Shown piece after piece: positions 28,342-36,915 of a stretch of DNA of 64,000 nucleotides. The first letter of the stretch is position 1. Each line of letters begins with the position of its first letter. The stretch lies in assembly GCF_040362915.1 (NCBI RefSeq), contig NZ_AP029612.1:2232001-2296000 (forward strand). The letters are read 5' to 3'. The notes below the pieces were generated by a model. That model saw only the letters and a program-made list of their open reading frames with translations, made no database searches and was not told the origin of the DNA. A program made the translations under genes and the position numbers. This DNA comes from Sediminibacterium sp. KACHI17. GTDB taxonomy: Bacteria; Bacteroidota; Bacteroidia; Chitinophagales; Chitinophagaceae.

Positions 28342-29123
28342 GAAACAAAAGAAATCTAATGGCAATATTGGTCGTATTGTCTTATGCAGTATTGTATGTG
28401 GCAAGCTCCGGACCAAAAGTTACAGCACCGCCTCCGGCCCCAACGATCAAGGCGCCTAGTTATGACTTTGAACCACCACAAAAAGCACCCGCAAAATCAG
28501 CTCAGGTCGTATTTCTTCTGGTAGACCCGGCGTATCAGGAAAAATTTGCGTACTCGAATTATAAAATATTCAGCGACTTTTCTAAAGCCATGGCTGCTGA
28601 CTATAACGAATCATTGACCGCAAAAGGATATTCTGTTCGCGGACCTTTTGAATACTATGATCAGGTAGTGTACAACGACAAAAAGGAAAGCGATCTGTTA
28701 TTACAAGTGGAAATTGATTTTGATATCAATAGTTCTAATGTAAACTGGAATACGTATTCTGAGTATGTATCAGGTAAAGGACGTTATGCTACTTACAGAA
28801 CAGCCTATAAGTACGCCGGCTTTTTTATCTTGTCGGGTAAAGTAAACCTGGTTGCAGCAGAGCCGCTGACCAAAGAAAAATTATGGGCGAAAAGTATTCC
28901 GCTTAAGCAAAAGCAGGTATACATCGCTCCGGTATATAATACCCTGGAAAGAAGCTTCAATGTTGGTTTTAGCCGCGATCCCGGTGTTATCAACCCCATG
29001 ATCGAAGCCTTACAGGATTATTACAAGCAGGTATTCAACACATCCTGGAATCACCTGGATCCAAATGAATTGGCACCTCTGAAGAAGGAAGTGCTGGAGA
29101 TCCGCGAGAAGAAGAAGTACTAA
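28338..29123 (+). CDS. Lipoprotein-like protein, possibly HpaA/NLBH family
   Basis: A 261-aa exported protein with an N-terminal hydrophobic segment (LMAILVVLSYAVLYVASS) and a proline-rich linker (VTAPPPAPTIKAPSY). The central and C-terminal blocks SKAMAADYNESLTAKGYSVRG, DLLLQVEIDFDI and EPLTKEKLWAKSIPL resemble the neuraminyllactose-binding haemagglutinin (HpaA) lipoprotein family. The similarity is from memory and needs a profile search. A cysteine lipobox is not obvious. Start ATG 28338 overlaps the VanZ-like stop. Confidence 0.6.
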   Translation: MRNKRNLMAILVVLSYAVLYVASSGPKVTAPPPAPTIKAPSYDFEPPQKAPAKSAQVVFLLVDPAYQEKFAYSNYKIFSDFSKAMAADYNESLTAKGYSVRGPFEYYDQVVYNDKKESDLLLQVEIDFDINSSNVNWNTYSEYVSGKGRYATYRTAYKYAGFFILSGKVNLVAAEPLTKEKLWAKSIPLKQKQVYIAPVYNTLERSFNVGFSRDPGVINPMIEALQDYYKQVFNTSWNHLDPNELAPLKKEVLEIREKKKY

Positions 29124-29150
29124 ACCAAGGAATAACCTATCCCAAATACG

Positions 29151-29180
29151 GCCATCCGCCTCAGGCGGATGGCTTTTTTA
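29151..29180 (+). terminator. Intrinsic terminator of the three-gene cluster
   Basis: GCCATCCGCC (29151-29160) pairs exactly with GGCGGATGGC (29164-29173) around TCA, followed by seven T residues. Confidence 0.92.
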
Positions 29181-29263
29181 TGCCCGAAAAGAAAAAATTG
29201 AGAATATCTTGTAACATGAATGCAGAAACTGCGATTATATAACAAGACTACAGGCAAACATCT

Positions 29264-29818
29264 TTGGAACCGGCAAAAACAATAACGAGCGAGGAAATTG
29301 TGGAACGGTGTAAAAAGGGCGAAACATCAGCCTTTTCTGCACTCTATCACTTGCATTCCAAAGAAGTGTACAACACGATCTATCGTCTCGTGCCCCATAC
29401 AGGTGAGGCAGAGGATCTTTTACAAGAAGTATTTGTTGCAGCTTTTCAGGCCATTCATCGCTTTGAGAATACGGGTGGATTCAGGGCCTGGATCAAAAGA
29501 ATTGCCATCAACCATTCTATTTCCTGGATCAGGAAACAGAAAGTAAGATGGGTAGAGCTGGAAGATAAAGACAGTTATTTGAAAGAAGAGGAAAGCATCG
29601 ATGAGTCAGAATTTGTGTTCAAGGTAGCAGAAGTGAAAAAAGCGATCGATCAACTTCCGGATTCAAATAGAACCATTGTGCAATTATACCTGTTCGAAAA
29701 TATTCCACAGGAAGAAATCGCACAAATATTGGGGATCTCTTATAATAATGTAAGGATCCAATACCATCGATCAAAACAAAAAATTTTAAAAAGCCTTAAA
29801 GAAGGAGGTGTTGCATGA
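29264..29818 (+). CDS. ECF-type RNA polymerase sigma factor (TTG start)
   Basis: A 184-aa sigma factor. Region 2 shows LYHLHSKEVYNTIYRLVPH, EDLLQEVFVAAFQAI and FRAWIKRIAINHSISWIRKQ. Region 4 shows LPDSNRTIVQLYLFENIPQE and ISYNNVRIQYHRSKQKI. It has no N-terminal anti-sigma or extra domain. No in-frame ATG precedes the domain after the stop at 29240. TTG 29264 gives the usual short N-terminus, with GTG 29300 the alternative. It overlaps the next gene by 4 bases, which fits a sigma/anti-sigma pair. Confidence 0.92.
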   Translation: MEPAKTITSEEIVERCKKGETSAFSALYHLHSKEVYNTIYRLVPHTGEAEDLLQEVFVAAFQAIHRFENTGGFRAWIKRIAINHSISWIRKQKVRWVELEDKDSYLKEEESIDESEFVFKVAEVKKAIDQLPDSNRTIVQLYLFENIPQEEIAQILGISYNNVRIQYHRSKQKILKSLKEGGVA

Positions 29819-30594
29819 GCAGTGAACTGGAAAAATTCATACAGCAAAATAGAGAAGCGTTTGATGATCGCACTCCCGGAGCAGATGTATTGTCTCGCAT
29901 TCAGGAACGAATGGCACAAACACCTGTAAAAGAAGAACGCCCGAAAGCATTGGTGATCTCTTTCAGGACCTTACGTATCGCTGCGGCAGCTTGTGTATTG
30001 GCATTGGGGGGGTTCGGGATATGGTGGATGAATCAAGATACAGCAACAGTGGTAGCCTCCACACAAACAGTAGCGCAACAACAGAATACGCCAGCAATAC
30101 CGAAAGAAGAGATCATTCAGGAGAATGCTATTGCAGCATTGCCTGAAGTTGAAAAAACAACAGGAGAAGCAGCACAACAACTCATCAAGGAAAACAACCA
30201 ACAAAAGCAATTGCTATTCGCTAGTCTGGGAAATATGGAATCACCCAGCACAAGAATTGCAGCAGCGATGAAAGCTTATCGGATGCAGGAAGCAGACAGA
30301 GATATTATAGACGCACTGGTATCAACAATGAATGAAGATCCGAGTACCAATGTAAGACTGGCAGCACTAGAAGCGCTCTCTCGTTTTCACCGAGAAAATT
30401 ATGTGAAGAAAAAGCTCATCGCTTCTTTGAAAAAGCAAAAAGATCCGATGGTACAGATAGAATTGATTCAAGTACTCACAGAAATGAAACAAAAATCAAT
30501 TCTTGACGATTTACAGAAAATGGTGCAGGATGCAAATACAAATGATGCAGTAAAAGAACGCGCCTATTCAAGCATTTTAACCCTTGGTTCATAA
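29815..30594 (+). CDS. Probable membrane anti-sigma factor with periplasmic HEAT repeats
   Basis: A 259-aa protein with one transmembrane helix (LRIAAAACVLALGGFGIWWM, about 53-70). The N-terminal 50 residues are cytoplasmic, and a glutamine-rich linker leads to about four HEAT-like helical repeats (EDPSTNVRLAALEALSRFHR, QKDPMVQIELIQVLTEM). An anti-sigma role is inferred from the 4-base overlap with the sigma gene and the one-helix topology. No zinc-binding anti-sigma motif (HxxxCxxC) is seen. HEAT repeats would be unusual as the signal-receiving part. Confidence 0.75.
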   Translation: MSSELEKFIQQNREAFDDRTPGADVLSRIQERMAQTPVKEERPKALVISFRTLRIAAAACVLALGGFGIWWMNQDTATVVASTQTVAQQQNTPAIPKEEIIQENAIAALPEVEKTTGEAAQQLIKENNQQKQLLFASLGNMESPSTRIAAAMKAYRMQEADRDIIDALVSTMNEDPSTNVRLAALEALSRFHRENYVKKKLIASLKKQKDPMVQIELIQVLTEMKQKSILDDLQKMVQDANTNDAVKERAYSSILTLGS

Positions 30595-30676
30595 TACAAA
30601 CAGACAAATACTGGTTCATGCATGACAGTTAGGTCTGAATCACTATCATAAAATCATAAAAAAGAAAACGAAAGAA

Positions 30677-31444
30677 ATGAAAAAGTTCATATTCACCACA
30701 ATTGTAGCGCTGATCGCAACCACAGCAGCATTTGCGCAGGATTATAAGATCGCAAAAAGTTCAGGAAAACTCATCATCAATCTACCTGGCGTATTGGTTG
30801 AAGGATATGATGGCAATGAGATCATCTTCTCTTCCAGCAAGATGAAGTCAGAAGACGATGAAAGAGCAAAAGGCTTACGTCCGATCAGCGGCTCTGGCTT
30901 GGAGGATAATACCGGTATCGGAATCAATGTAACCGATAAAGGCGGGAATATAGAAGTGAATCCTGTAGGTAAAGGTGATAACAAGATCAAGATCAAAGTA
31001 CCTAAAGGAGTTGCAATCTCTTATTCATTCAATAAAGTAATGAACCATTCTGTTGCTTCATTTAAAAATGTAGAGAGCGAAATCGAAGTATCTGCATTAT
31101 ATAATGATGTAGAGCTTGAAAATACAACCGGACCACTTACCGTTAAATCTGTTTATGGAAGTGTAGAAGTAAAGCTGGGTCAGAATATCAAAGGGCCTGT
31201 ATCACTCATATCCGTTTATAAACACGTTGATGTTGCAATGCCTGTAACTACTAAAGCCAACCTAAAGATGAATACCTCTTGGGGTGAGATACTGGCTTCT
31301 GCTGATTTTAAAATTGATATTGAAAAGTCTGGCGATATGGTGAAGTACAGCGATAACAATATCAAAGGAAAATTAAACGGGGGTGGTATTGATATGACCT
31401 TAACCTCTAACTACGGAAAAGTATACCTCCGCAAGTCTAACTAA
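30677..31444 (+). CDS. DUF4097-like beta-solenoid exported protein (first of two)
   Basis: A 255-aa protein with signal peptide MKKFIFTTIVALIATTAAFA. The body is a series of strand repeats such as NTTGPLTVKSVYGSVEVKLG, SLISVYKHVDVAMP, MNTSWGEILAS and TSNYGKVYLRKS, the pattern of DUF4097 adhesin-like beta-solenoids. It shares its C-terminal YGKVYLRKS block with the next gene, so the two are paralogues. It follows the sigma and anti-sigma genes by 82 bases and probably belongs to their regulon. Confidence 0.82.
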   Translation: MKKFIFTTIVALIATTAAFAQDYKIAKSSGKLIINLPGVLVEGYDGNEIIFSSSKMKSEDDERAKGLRPISGSGLEDNTGIGINVTDKGGNIEVNPVGKGDNKIKIKVPKGVAISYSFNKVMNHSVASFKNVESEIEVSALYNDVELENTTGPLTVKSVYGSVEVKLGQNIKGPVSLISVYKHVDVAMPVTTKANLKMNTSWGEILASADFKIDIEKSGDMVKYSDNNIKGKLNGGGIDMTLTSNYGKVYLRKSN

Positions 31445-31470
31445 TTCCTCATCTTATCAAACATACTTGT

Positions 31471-32202
31471 ATGAAAACAATACTCACCGTATTGTGCTGT
31501 ACCCTGCTGTGCCTTGCTCAGGCACAACAGACCATCACAAAAAGCTATCCGGTAAAAGCAGGTCAGCAATTAAACCTTTCATTTGATTATCCGAAAGTAG
31601 TAAAGCTAAGCACCTGGGATAAAAATGAAGTTTCGATAACTGCATCAGTGAGCATTAACAATGGCGACAATAATGATGCTTTTCAATTGATCGAAAGTTC
31701 TGAAGGCAATACACTTACCATCAAGAATATCATCAAGGATATGGATAAACTTCCCAAACGTTATACTGTGATGAAAGATGGAAAGAAAACAGTGTTTACT
31801 TCCAAAGAAGCGTATAGGGAATTTACCGCAGACCTGAAAGGCGCTAAATATTATTCAGAAGGTGTAGAAATAGAGATCACACTCGATATTAAAGTACCGG
31901 AAAATCTCGCGACTACGTATGTAAAATCAACTTACGGTATTGTAGAGCTGGCCGACTTTAATGGACAACTAAAAGCAGATGCTACTTACGGAGGAATTGA
32001 TGCATCAATCAATGAAGCGAATACCGGAAAGCTTTCTGTTACCACACATTATGGACAGATCTACACAAATCTGAAACTGACTATCACCGAAAAAGAAGAA
32101 AAAGATTTTTATACGTCAATAACAATGGCACCGGGTAAAGGTCCTGCATATTCGCTAAAATCAACTTACGGTAATCTTTACCTGCGAAAATCTGTTAAAT
32201 AA
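31471..32202 (+). CDS. DUF4097-like beta-solenoid exported protein (second of two)
   Basis: A 243-aa paralogue of the preceding protein with signal peptide MKTILTVLCCTLLCLAQA. The strand repeats are VKSTYGIVELADFNGQLKAD, ATYGGIDASI, THYGQIYTNLK and KSTYGNLYLRKS. The N-terminal half is more divergent. It starts 26 bases after the first paralogue, consistent with one transcript. A terminator follows. Confidence 0.82.
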   Translation: MKTILTVLCCTLLCLAQAQQTITKSYPVKAGQQLNLSFDYPKVVKLSTWDKNEVSITASVSINNGDNNDAFQLIESSEGNTLTIKNIIKDMDKLPKRYTVMKDGKKTVFTSKEAYREFTADLKGAKYYSEGVEIEITLDIKVPENLATTYVKSTYGIVELADFNGQLKADATYGGIDASINEANTGKLSVTTHYGQIYTNLKLTITEKEEKDFYTSITMAPGKGPAYSLKSTYGNLYLRKSVK

Positions 32203-32248
32203 CCACGTAAACTGTTTCTACAGTTCACTCACTATTCTCATGTGTATG

Positions 32249-32275
32249 AAAGCCGCAGCATTGCGGCTTTTTTTA
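32249..32275 (+). terminator. Intrinsic terminator of the sigma/HEAT/DUF4097 operon
   Basis: AAAGCCGCA (32249-32257) pairs with TGCGGCTTT (32262-32270) around a four-base loop, then TTTT. Confidence 0.9.
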
Positions 32276-32419
32276 TTCACGAATTAAACTTTTACAAAAG
32301 CAAATGACAGCAACTTTTTAACAGCAGATTGACAAAACTTTATATTCCTTTTCGCAATCACAGGCACGAAGCTTGGATACATAATAGTGTAAAGAATCCT
32401 GAACATAAAATTTACTATT

Positions 32420-33001
32420 ATGAAAACAATGAAATGGACAGCAACACTTTTATCAGCGATATTCTTGCTGATATCTTGTAGTCGTACGGCCTATGTTCAA
32501 AAAGACAGTGATGTTGATTTTAGTAAAATAAAAACGTACAGCTGGGTAAGAACACAGGCTGATAAAGAAACGGCGAATGCATCAACCAGAAACGATGATC
32601 TTACAAATAGAAAGATCAGACAGTCCATTGACCGCAATCTCGCGGAAAAGGGATGGAAAGAGGTAAAAAATAATCCTGACGTATACCTGGTTTATGATGT
32701 GATGATCGAAAAGGAAAACAAGATCGATCGTAATGCGGTATACTCACAATCTTTTACTCGATGGTTCTTTAATCCGGCTAGCAGAAGATGGGTACCTGTA
32801 TTTTATCCATCAAGGTTCCTGGGATTTGATGAGAATACCAGAACGGTGAATGAAGGAACACTGACATTGACAATGATGGACGCTGATACCGATAAAACCA
32901 TTTGGCAGGGATGGACTACTTCTGAGTTAAACGGAAGAAAATTAAGTGACAAACAAATCGATAGTAAAGTAAAAGCAATCGTAAAAAAACTAGAGGAATA
33001 A
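32420..33001 (+). CDS. DUF4136 lipoprotein
   Basis: A 193-aa lipoprotein with MKTMKWTATLLSAIFLLISC ending in the lipid-attachment cysteine. The mature part shows DVDFSKIKTYSWV, IRQSIDRNLAEKGWKEV, NPDVYLVYDVMIEKEN and TLTLTMMDADTDKTIWQGW. This is the DUF4136 pattern found in envelope lipoproteins of unknown role. It converges with the ECF42-type sigma gene, sharing a terminator hairpin with its end. Confidence 0.9.
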   Translation: MKTMKWTATLLSAIFLLISCSRTAYVQKDSDVDFSKIKTYSWVRTQADKETANASTRNDDLTNRKIRQSIDRNLAEKGWKEVKNNPDVYLVYDVMIEKENKIDRNAVYSQSFTRWFFNPASRRWVPVFYPSRFLGFDENTRTVNEGTLTLTMMDADTDKTIWQGWTTSELNGRKLSDKQIDSKVKAIVKKLEE

Positions 33002-33019
33002 GTATTGATGAATGAGAAC

Positions 33020-33047
33020 AAAGTCGCTTCTGATAAGAAGCGGCTTT
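33020..33047. terminator. Shared convergent terminator
   Basis: AAAGTCGCTTCT (33020-33031) pairs with AGAAGCGGCTTT (33036-33047) around GATA, with one G-T pair. The hairpin overlaps the last two bases of the converging sigma gene and has T-rich sequence on the plus strand. Confidence 0.7.
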
Positions 33048-34311
33048 AATTTTTGGCAGATAGTTGATCGATACGCGTTTGCAAAAGTATTTTCTCGGCT
33101 TCGGAATTCGCCATAGACATCGCCTGCAGAAAATATATTTTAGCTTGAATACGGTCGCTTAGTTTCATATAGAGATAACCTAACACCGAACTATAGTGAT
33201 GATCATTTTTCAACAACAACTCAATACCGGGAATGGAAAGTACTTCACCAATGGCTTTTTCAGTATCACCATTGGCATGTATAACAAGTGCACGGTTTAA
33301 TAAAATAACCGGAGAAGCATCTGTTTGTATCAATAGATCATACCAATATAACAATTGCCCCCAGTTGGTTTCGTTATAAAGCGTCGCTTTGCAATGCTCT
33401 GCAGCAATGGCGGCTTCAATATGGTATTTACTGATCTTATCTCCTTCCGCAGCCGCATTCAAATAATAATATCCAACCTGAATAAGTTCTTTATCCCATA
33501 AAGAACGGTCTTGGTGTTCAAGCAGGATGAATTGTTGTGTATCTGAAAAACGACTGTCAAATCTTGCAGCATGCAAACACATCAGTGCCAATAGTGCCTG
33601 ATTGATTGGATCTTTTACAGCCGTATGTTCACATAAAATCTTACAGCAGCGCAAGGCCTCCATGCATAGATCGCGACGGATCAATTCGTCGGTTTTACGT
33701 GCATAATAACCTTCGTTGAATAAAAGATAGAGTACGATTCGAACAGCTTCGAGTCTGTTAGACAATTCTTTTCCAGATGGGATTTCTAATTCAATATGTT
33801 CACTTACCAGAAATTCTTTGGCTCTGCTCAGTCTTTTCTGAACAACTGGATCTGTTAGTACCAATGCTTTTGCAATTTCGCTTATTGAAAAAGAAAAAAC
33901 AAGCTTTAATGTAAGTGCAATCTGGTCTTCTTTTTTTAAAGAGGGATGACAACAAGCAAAGATCATTCGCAACTCGCTATCACTGATTTCATGATCATGG
34001 AAAAATGACGCTACTTGTTCGCTATAATTAGCGTTATCCTGTGATTGAACAAAGCGAGCATGATAGTTGATCCTTCTCAGCAGGTCAACTGCTTTGTTCT
34101 TCGCCGTCTTCATTAGCCAGGCTTCGGGTTGGTCCGGAATGCCTTTTAACTTCCAATGCTGTAGTGCACTGATAAAAGACTCCTGCACAATGTCTTCAAT
34201 AAGATTCAGGTGTTTGAAACCTGCGAGACGTGATAAAACAGCAACCATCTTTCCCGATTGTTGCCGGAAAAGATGGTCAATGGTTTGTTCAGTATGTTGT
34301 TGAAGGTTCAT
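33046..34311 (-). CDS. ECF42-type sigma factor with C-terminal TPR-like extension
   Basis: A 421-aa sigma factor, twice the length of a simple ECF. Residues 1-180 hold sigma regions 2 and 4 (DIVQESFISALQHWKLKGIP, KTAKNKAVDLLRRI, ALTLKLVFSFSISEIAKAL). The remaining 240 residues are helical (FNEGYYARKTDELIRRDLC, LLNRALVIHANGDTEKAIGE), as in the ECF42 group, where the extension is TPR-like and essential. It lies 1 base from a YCII/DGPF gene, the classic ECF42 partner. The initiator ATG at 34311 shares one base with the stop of that gene. Confidence 0.9.
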   Translation of the reverse strand: MNLQQHTEQTIDHLFRQQSGKMVAVLSRLAGFKHLNLIEDIVQESFISALQHWKLKGIPDQPEAWLMKTAKNKAVDLLRRINYHARFVQSQDNANYSEQVASFFHDHEISDSELRMIFACCHPSLKKEDQIALTLKLVFSFSISEIAKALVLTDPVVQKRLSRAKEFLVSEHIELEIPSGKELSNRLEAVRIVLYLLFNEGYYARKTDELIRRDLCMEALRCCKILCEHTAVKDPINQALLALMCLHAARFDSRFSDTQQFILLEHQDRSLWDKELIQVGYYYLNAAAEGDKISKYHIEAAIAAEHCKATLYNETNWGQLLYWYDLLIQTDASPVILLNRALVIHANGDTEKAIGEVLSIPGIELLLKNDHHYSSVLGYLYMKLSDRIQAKIYFLQAMSMANSEAEKILLQTRIDQLSAKN

Positions 34312-34649
34312 TATTGAAATACAACAACATCTCGAACTTCAACAGATCCGCCCAATGGTAGATCAGGGCAGTCTTGTGCGATCTTTACAGCAGCTTCAAT
34401 ATTATCTGCCTTTACAATAAAGAAGCCGCCTACCATTTCTTTACTTTCAATAAAAGGTCCATCGGTCACCACATTGCCCTTGTGTAGTGTTTTACCTGTA
34501 GGCATCAAGGCTTCTCCGGAAACATAGGTTCCGTTAGCTTGTAGCTGACCTACCCAGGCCATCCATTTTTCCATATTCTGCTGCATTTCTTCTGGAGATG
34601 CAGTAAAGGGATCCAGTCCTCCGCGGAAGACAAACATAAAATTGCTCAT
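34311..34649 (-). CDS. YCII-related DGPF-domain protein
   Basis: A 112-aa YCII-fold protein: FMFVFRGGLDPF, GEALMPTGKTLHKGN, VVTDGPFIESKEMVGGFFIV. The DGPF signature is intact. DGPF proteins accompany ECF42 sigma factors and are their presumed regulatory targets or partners, with no enzyme activity proven. It is the first gene of a two-gene unit with the sigma factor; its stop codon shares a base with the sigma start. Confidence 0.92.
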   Translation of the reverse strand: MSNFMFVFRGGLDPFTASPEEMQQNMEKWMAWVGQLQANGTYVSGEALMPTGKTLHKGNVVTDGPFIESKEMVGGFFIVKADNIEAAVKIAQDCPDLPLGGSVEVRDVVVFQ

Positions 34650-34790
34650 ACCGGTTGTTTTAAAGATGAATGAAACGATTAACTATTACAAGACGAATAG
34701 CGCAGACCGAATCAGACAAAAAAGATAAATTTTTTTTCTGCGGAAAAAGAAAAAGAAGGGTTAAGCTATTGGAAAGAAGGATAAACGGAA

Positions 34791-35999
34791 TTAAAAAGGC
34801 TTATAAGCATACACTACTTCATAGGGCTGCTTTTTCAATGCGGGAAGGATCTCTCCGATTTTCAGGTTCTTTTTTTGGGGTGTTGGTTCACAAACCCAAT
34901 ATTGTTCTCCATTATAAACGATCGGAGTACCGGTAGCATGTTCAAAATGTACAGCAACAGTAATATGTGTGGGATATGATAAAACGATCATTGGCAGGTT
35001 ATAGATCTCTTTAATGATATTGAAGAAGAAAGCAGACCTGTCTTCACAGTCGCTATACTCATAGAACAGCGTTTGTTCGGCAGACAATCTTCTTTCTTTA
35101 CCATAAGCCTTTGTGTCGGTTTCAAATAAAAATGCCGATCGAGTGAATTGCATCAGATAATCTACTCCTTGCTGATGTGTCATACCTTTCACGGCTTCAC
35201 GAAGTACCGGGATCAAAGAGTTGTATGTGGTCTGACTCAATGGAATACTGAATTGAGAAGCATATTCCACCACCGGATAATTGGTAAAGATCTTCTGCAT
35301 TTGCTGATCTAGTACCACATTAAAACGATAGTCTTTATTCTTATAATCAAACTGAAGTTGCTTAACGGTATAGTTGTTCTTTTTCAGAATGGGTAGACTG
35401 GTTACCTTATATGAAAAACGATTGGTGCCACCTACACCCAATGCAAGTGTGGTGAAAGACATGGCATCAAAGTTTACATTGCTGTTGTAATCATGATAGT
35501 TCAGACAAACATATTGCTGATCATCCTTCATATAATAGGGCACATCATAGATCACTTCTTCGCTTCTTACATACAACAATAGGGTATCATTTCTGAAGCG
35601 CGTAGTAGATGAATAACCTGATTCATTCAATAAAAACCATTTGAATAAAGTATAGCGATGATAGTTGACCGCTTTCGGACTCAATTTTTCCGCAGTTGTT
35701 CTGATGAGTTGATAGTAAAACCAATCATCTAATTTTTTCTGATCACGGTACTGAATAAGGGTCTGGATCATGGGTTGATACAGGCTATTCTTTAAGTGCT
35801 CATAAAAACCACTGATACTCTTTTTAGATAGTTGTTCTTCAAAAGGCACATTCATAGAAGCATCCACGGGGAATTGTAGACTGTCTCCATAAAAATCGAT
35901 CACGGTAACAGAACGATCCAAGCGATCTTGTGAAAAACCGGTGGAAATGTATAAAACCGTGATTATGAATAATATGAACCCCTTTTTCGTCAAATTCAA
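34791..35999 (-). CDS. Exported transglutaminase-like protein
   Basis: A 402-aa protein with a signal peptide (FILFIITVLYISTGFSQ). The C-terminal region has the Cys-His-acid layout of a transglutaminase-like fold: YSDCEDRSAFFFNII (Cys), YPTHITVAVHF (His) and YWVCEPTPQKKNL (acidic region). The N-terminal 250 residues are strand-rich without a recognised domain (YSSTTRFRNDTLLLYVRSEE). Such proteins often act on peptidoglycan or proteins in the periplasm, but no substrate is indicated here. Confidence 0.75.
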   Translation of the reverse strand: MNLTKKGFILFIITVLYISTGFSQDRLDRSVTVIDFYGDSLQFPVDASMNVPFEEQLSKKSISGFYEHLKNSLYQPMIQTLIQYRDQKKLDDWFYYQLIRTTAEKLSPKAVNYHRYTLFKWFLLNESGYSSTTRFRNDTLLLYVRSEEVIYDVPYYMKDDQQYVCLNYHDYNSNVNFDAMSFTTLALGVGGTNRFSYKVTSLPILKKNNYTVKQLQFDYKNKDYRFNVVLDQQMQKIFTNYPVVEYASQFSIPLSQTTYNSLIPVLREAVKGMTHQQGVDYLMQFTRSAFLFETDTKAYGKERRLSAEQTLFYEYSDCEDRSAFFFNIIKEIYNLPMIVLSYPTHITVAVHFEHATGTPIVYNGEQYWVCEPTPQKKNLKIGEILPALKKQPYEVVYAYKPF

Positions 36000-36078
36000 T
36001 GCGTTTGTGCTTACTGAATTTACGAAATGGTAACAATTATTTAATATTAAATCTTCTAGGATTAGCTAAACCATTGAT

Positions 36079-36891
36079 TTAGAAGCTTCTTAAAGCATGT
36101 GTGATACCTTGTTTATGGTAATAAGAAACAACTTTGCCATTTTGTACCGCCGGAATCCAACGGGGACTTTGTCTGAAAACACGTAAGGTTTCCATATCAA
36201 CAGACCATTCTACAGACTTATCGATATTCAGTTCAGAAACGGCACCGGTTGTATCTACTTTGAAGCTGATCACAACCCTTTCTTTGCTACCGAGTGGAAA
36301 AATTTGTTTGAATCGCCCTGGTGTTTCCAGATTTTTCTCCAGGTATTTGACCCAGCCCTCCACTCCACCTTTGAATTCGGGTGGTTTATTATCACTTGTA
36401 AAATTATTCTTCATAAAGAATAGAGCATCCATTGGTTCTTCAGGTCTTCCATCTGAATAATAGATGGTTTTGGTTTCGTAGTTTCTCGTCAAAACTCTTT
36501 TGCCATTTTCATACTGTATCAAAGCAAGTGTAGAGCCATCCGGTTTTTTGTACTCCCAAAAACCATCTTTTTTGCCATAGCTTACTAGTCCGGTACTGTC
36601 TATATGACCACTACTATTGTACCATGCAAATCTTCCATGAGGTATTTGTAATTCATTATCGCGGTAAGTTTCACATCGGATCATGGGTCCGTTTTTATGA
36701 TAGAAGCGACAGGAATAAGTGGTATCATTCTCTCGTAACTTATACATGAAATAAGTGGCCTTGTCGATGCTATTAATCGGTGACCAATCTTCTTTAAACG
36801 CAAAGAATTGTTCATTGGATTTTTGAGCGTTTGTCACCAACAGCATACAAACGAAAACATAAAAAAGAATAAAGCGTTTTTGCATTAACAT
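36079..36891 (-). CDS. Exported TonB C-terminal-domain protein with MORN-like segment
   Basis: A 270-aa protein with a signal peptide (FILFYVFVCMLLVTNAQ). Residues 60-150 carry MORN-like repeats (FAWYNSSGHIDSTGLVSYG, DGFWEYKKPDGSTLALIQY). The C-terminus VVISFKVDTTGAVSELNIDK with METLRVFRQSPRWIPAVQNG is a TonB_C-like domain, common in Bacteroidota proteins that contact outer-membrane transporters. No N-terminal TonB transmembrane anchor or proline-rich spacer is present, so it is not a full TonB. Start may be ATG 36891 or ATG 36885, two codons apart. Confidence 0.8.
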   Translation of the reverse strand: MLMQKRFILFYVFVCMLLVTNAQKSNEQFFAFKEDWSPINSIDKATYFMYKLRENDTTYSCRFYHKNGPMIRCETYRDNELQIPHGRFAWYNSSGHIDSTGLVSYGKKDGFWEYKKPDGSTLALIQYENGKRVLTRNYETKTIYYSDGRPEEPMDALFFMKNNFTSDNKPPEFKGGVEGWVKYLEKNLETPGRFKQIFPLGSKERVVISFKVDTTGAVSELNIDKSVEWSVDMETLRVFRQSPRWIPAVQNGKVVSYYHKQGITHALRSF

Positions 36892-36915
36892 GTTGAATAA
36901 ATAAAAGGAATGGAT

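Noticed and set aside
29216-29242. Short frame before the ECF sigma gene
   Set aside because: It is nine codons long including the stop and gives no known peptide.
34670-34936. 88-aa plus-strand frame
   Set aside because: It overlaps the transglutaminase-like gene on the other strand and has low-complexity K/R-rich sequence with no family.
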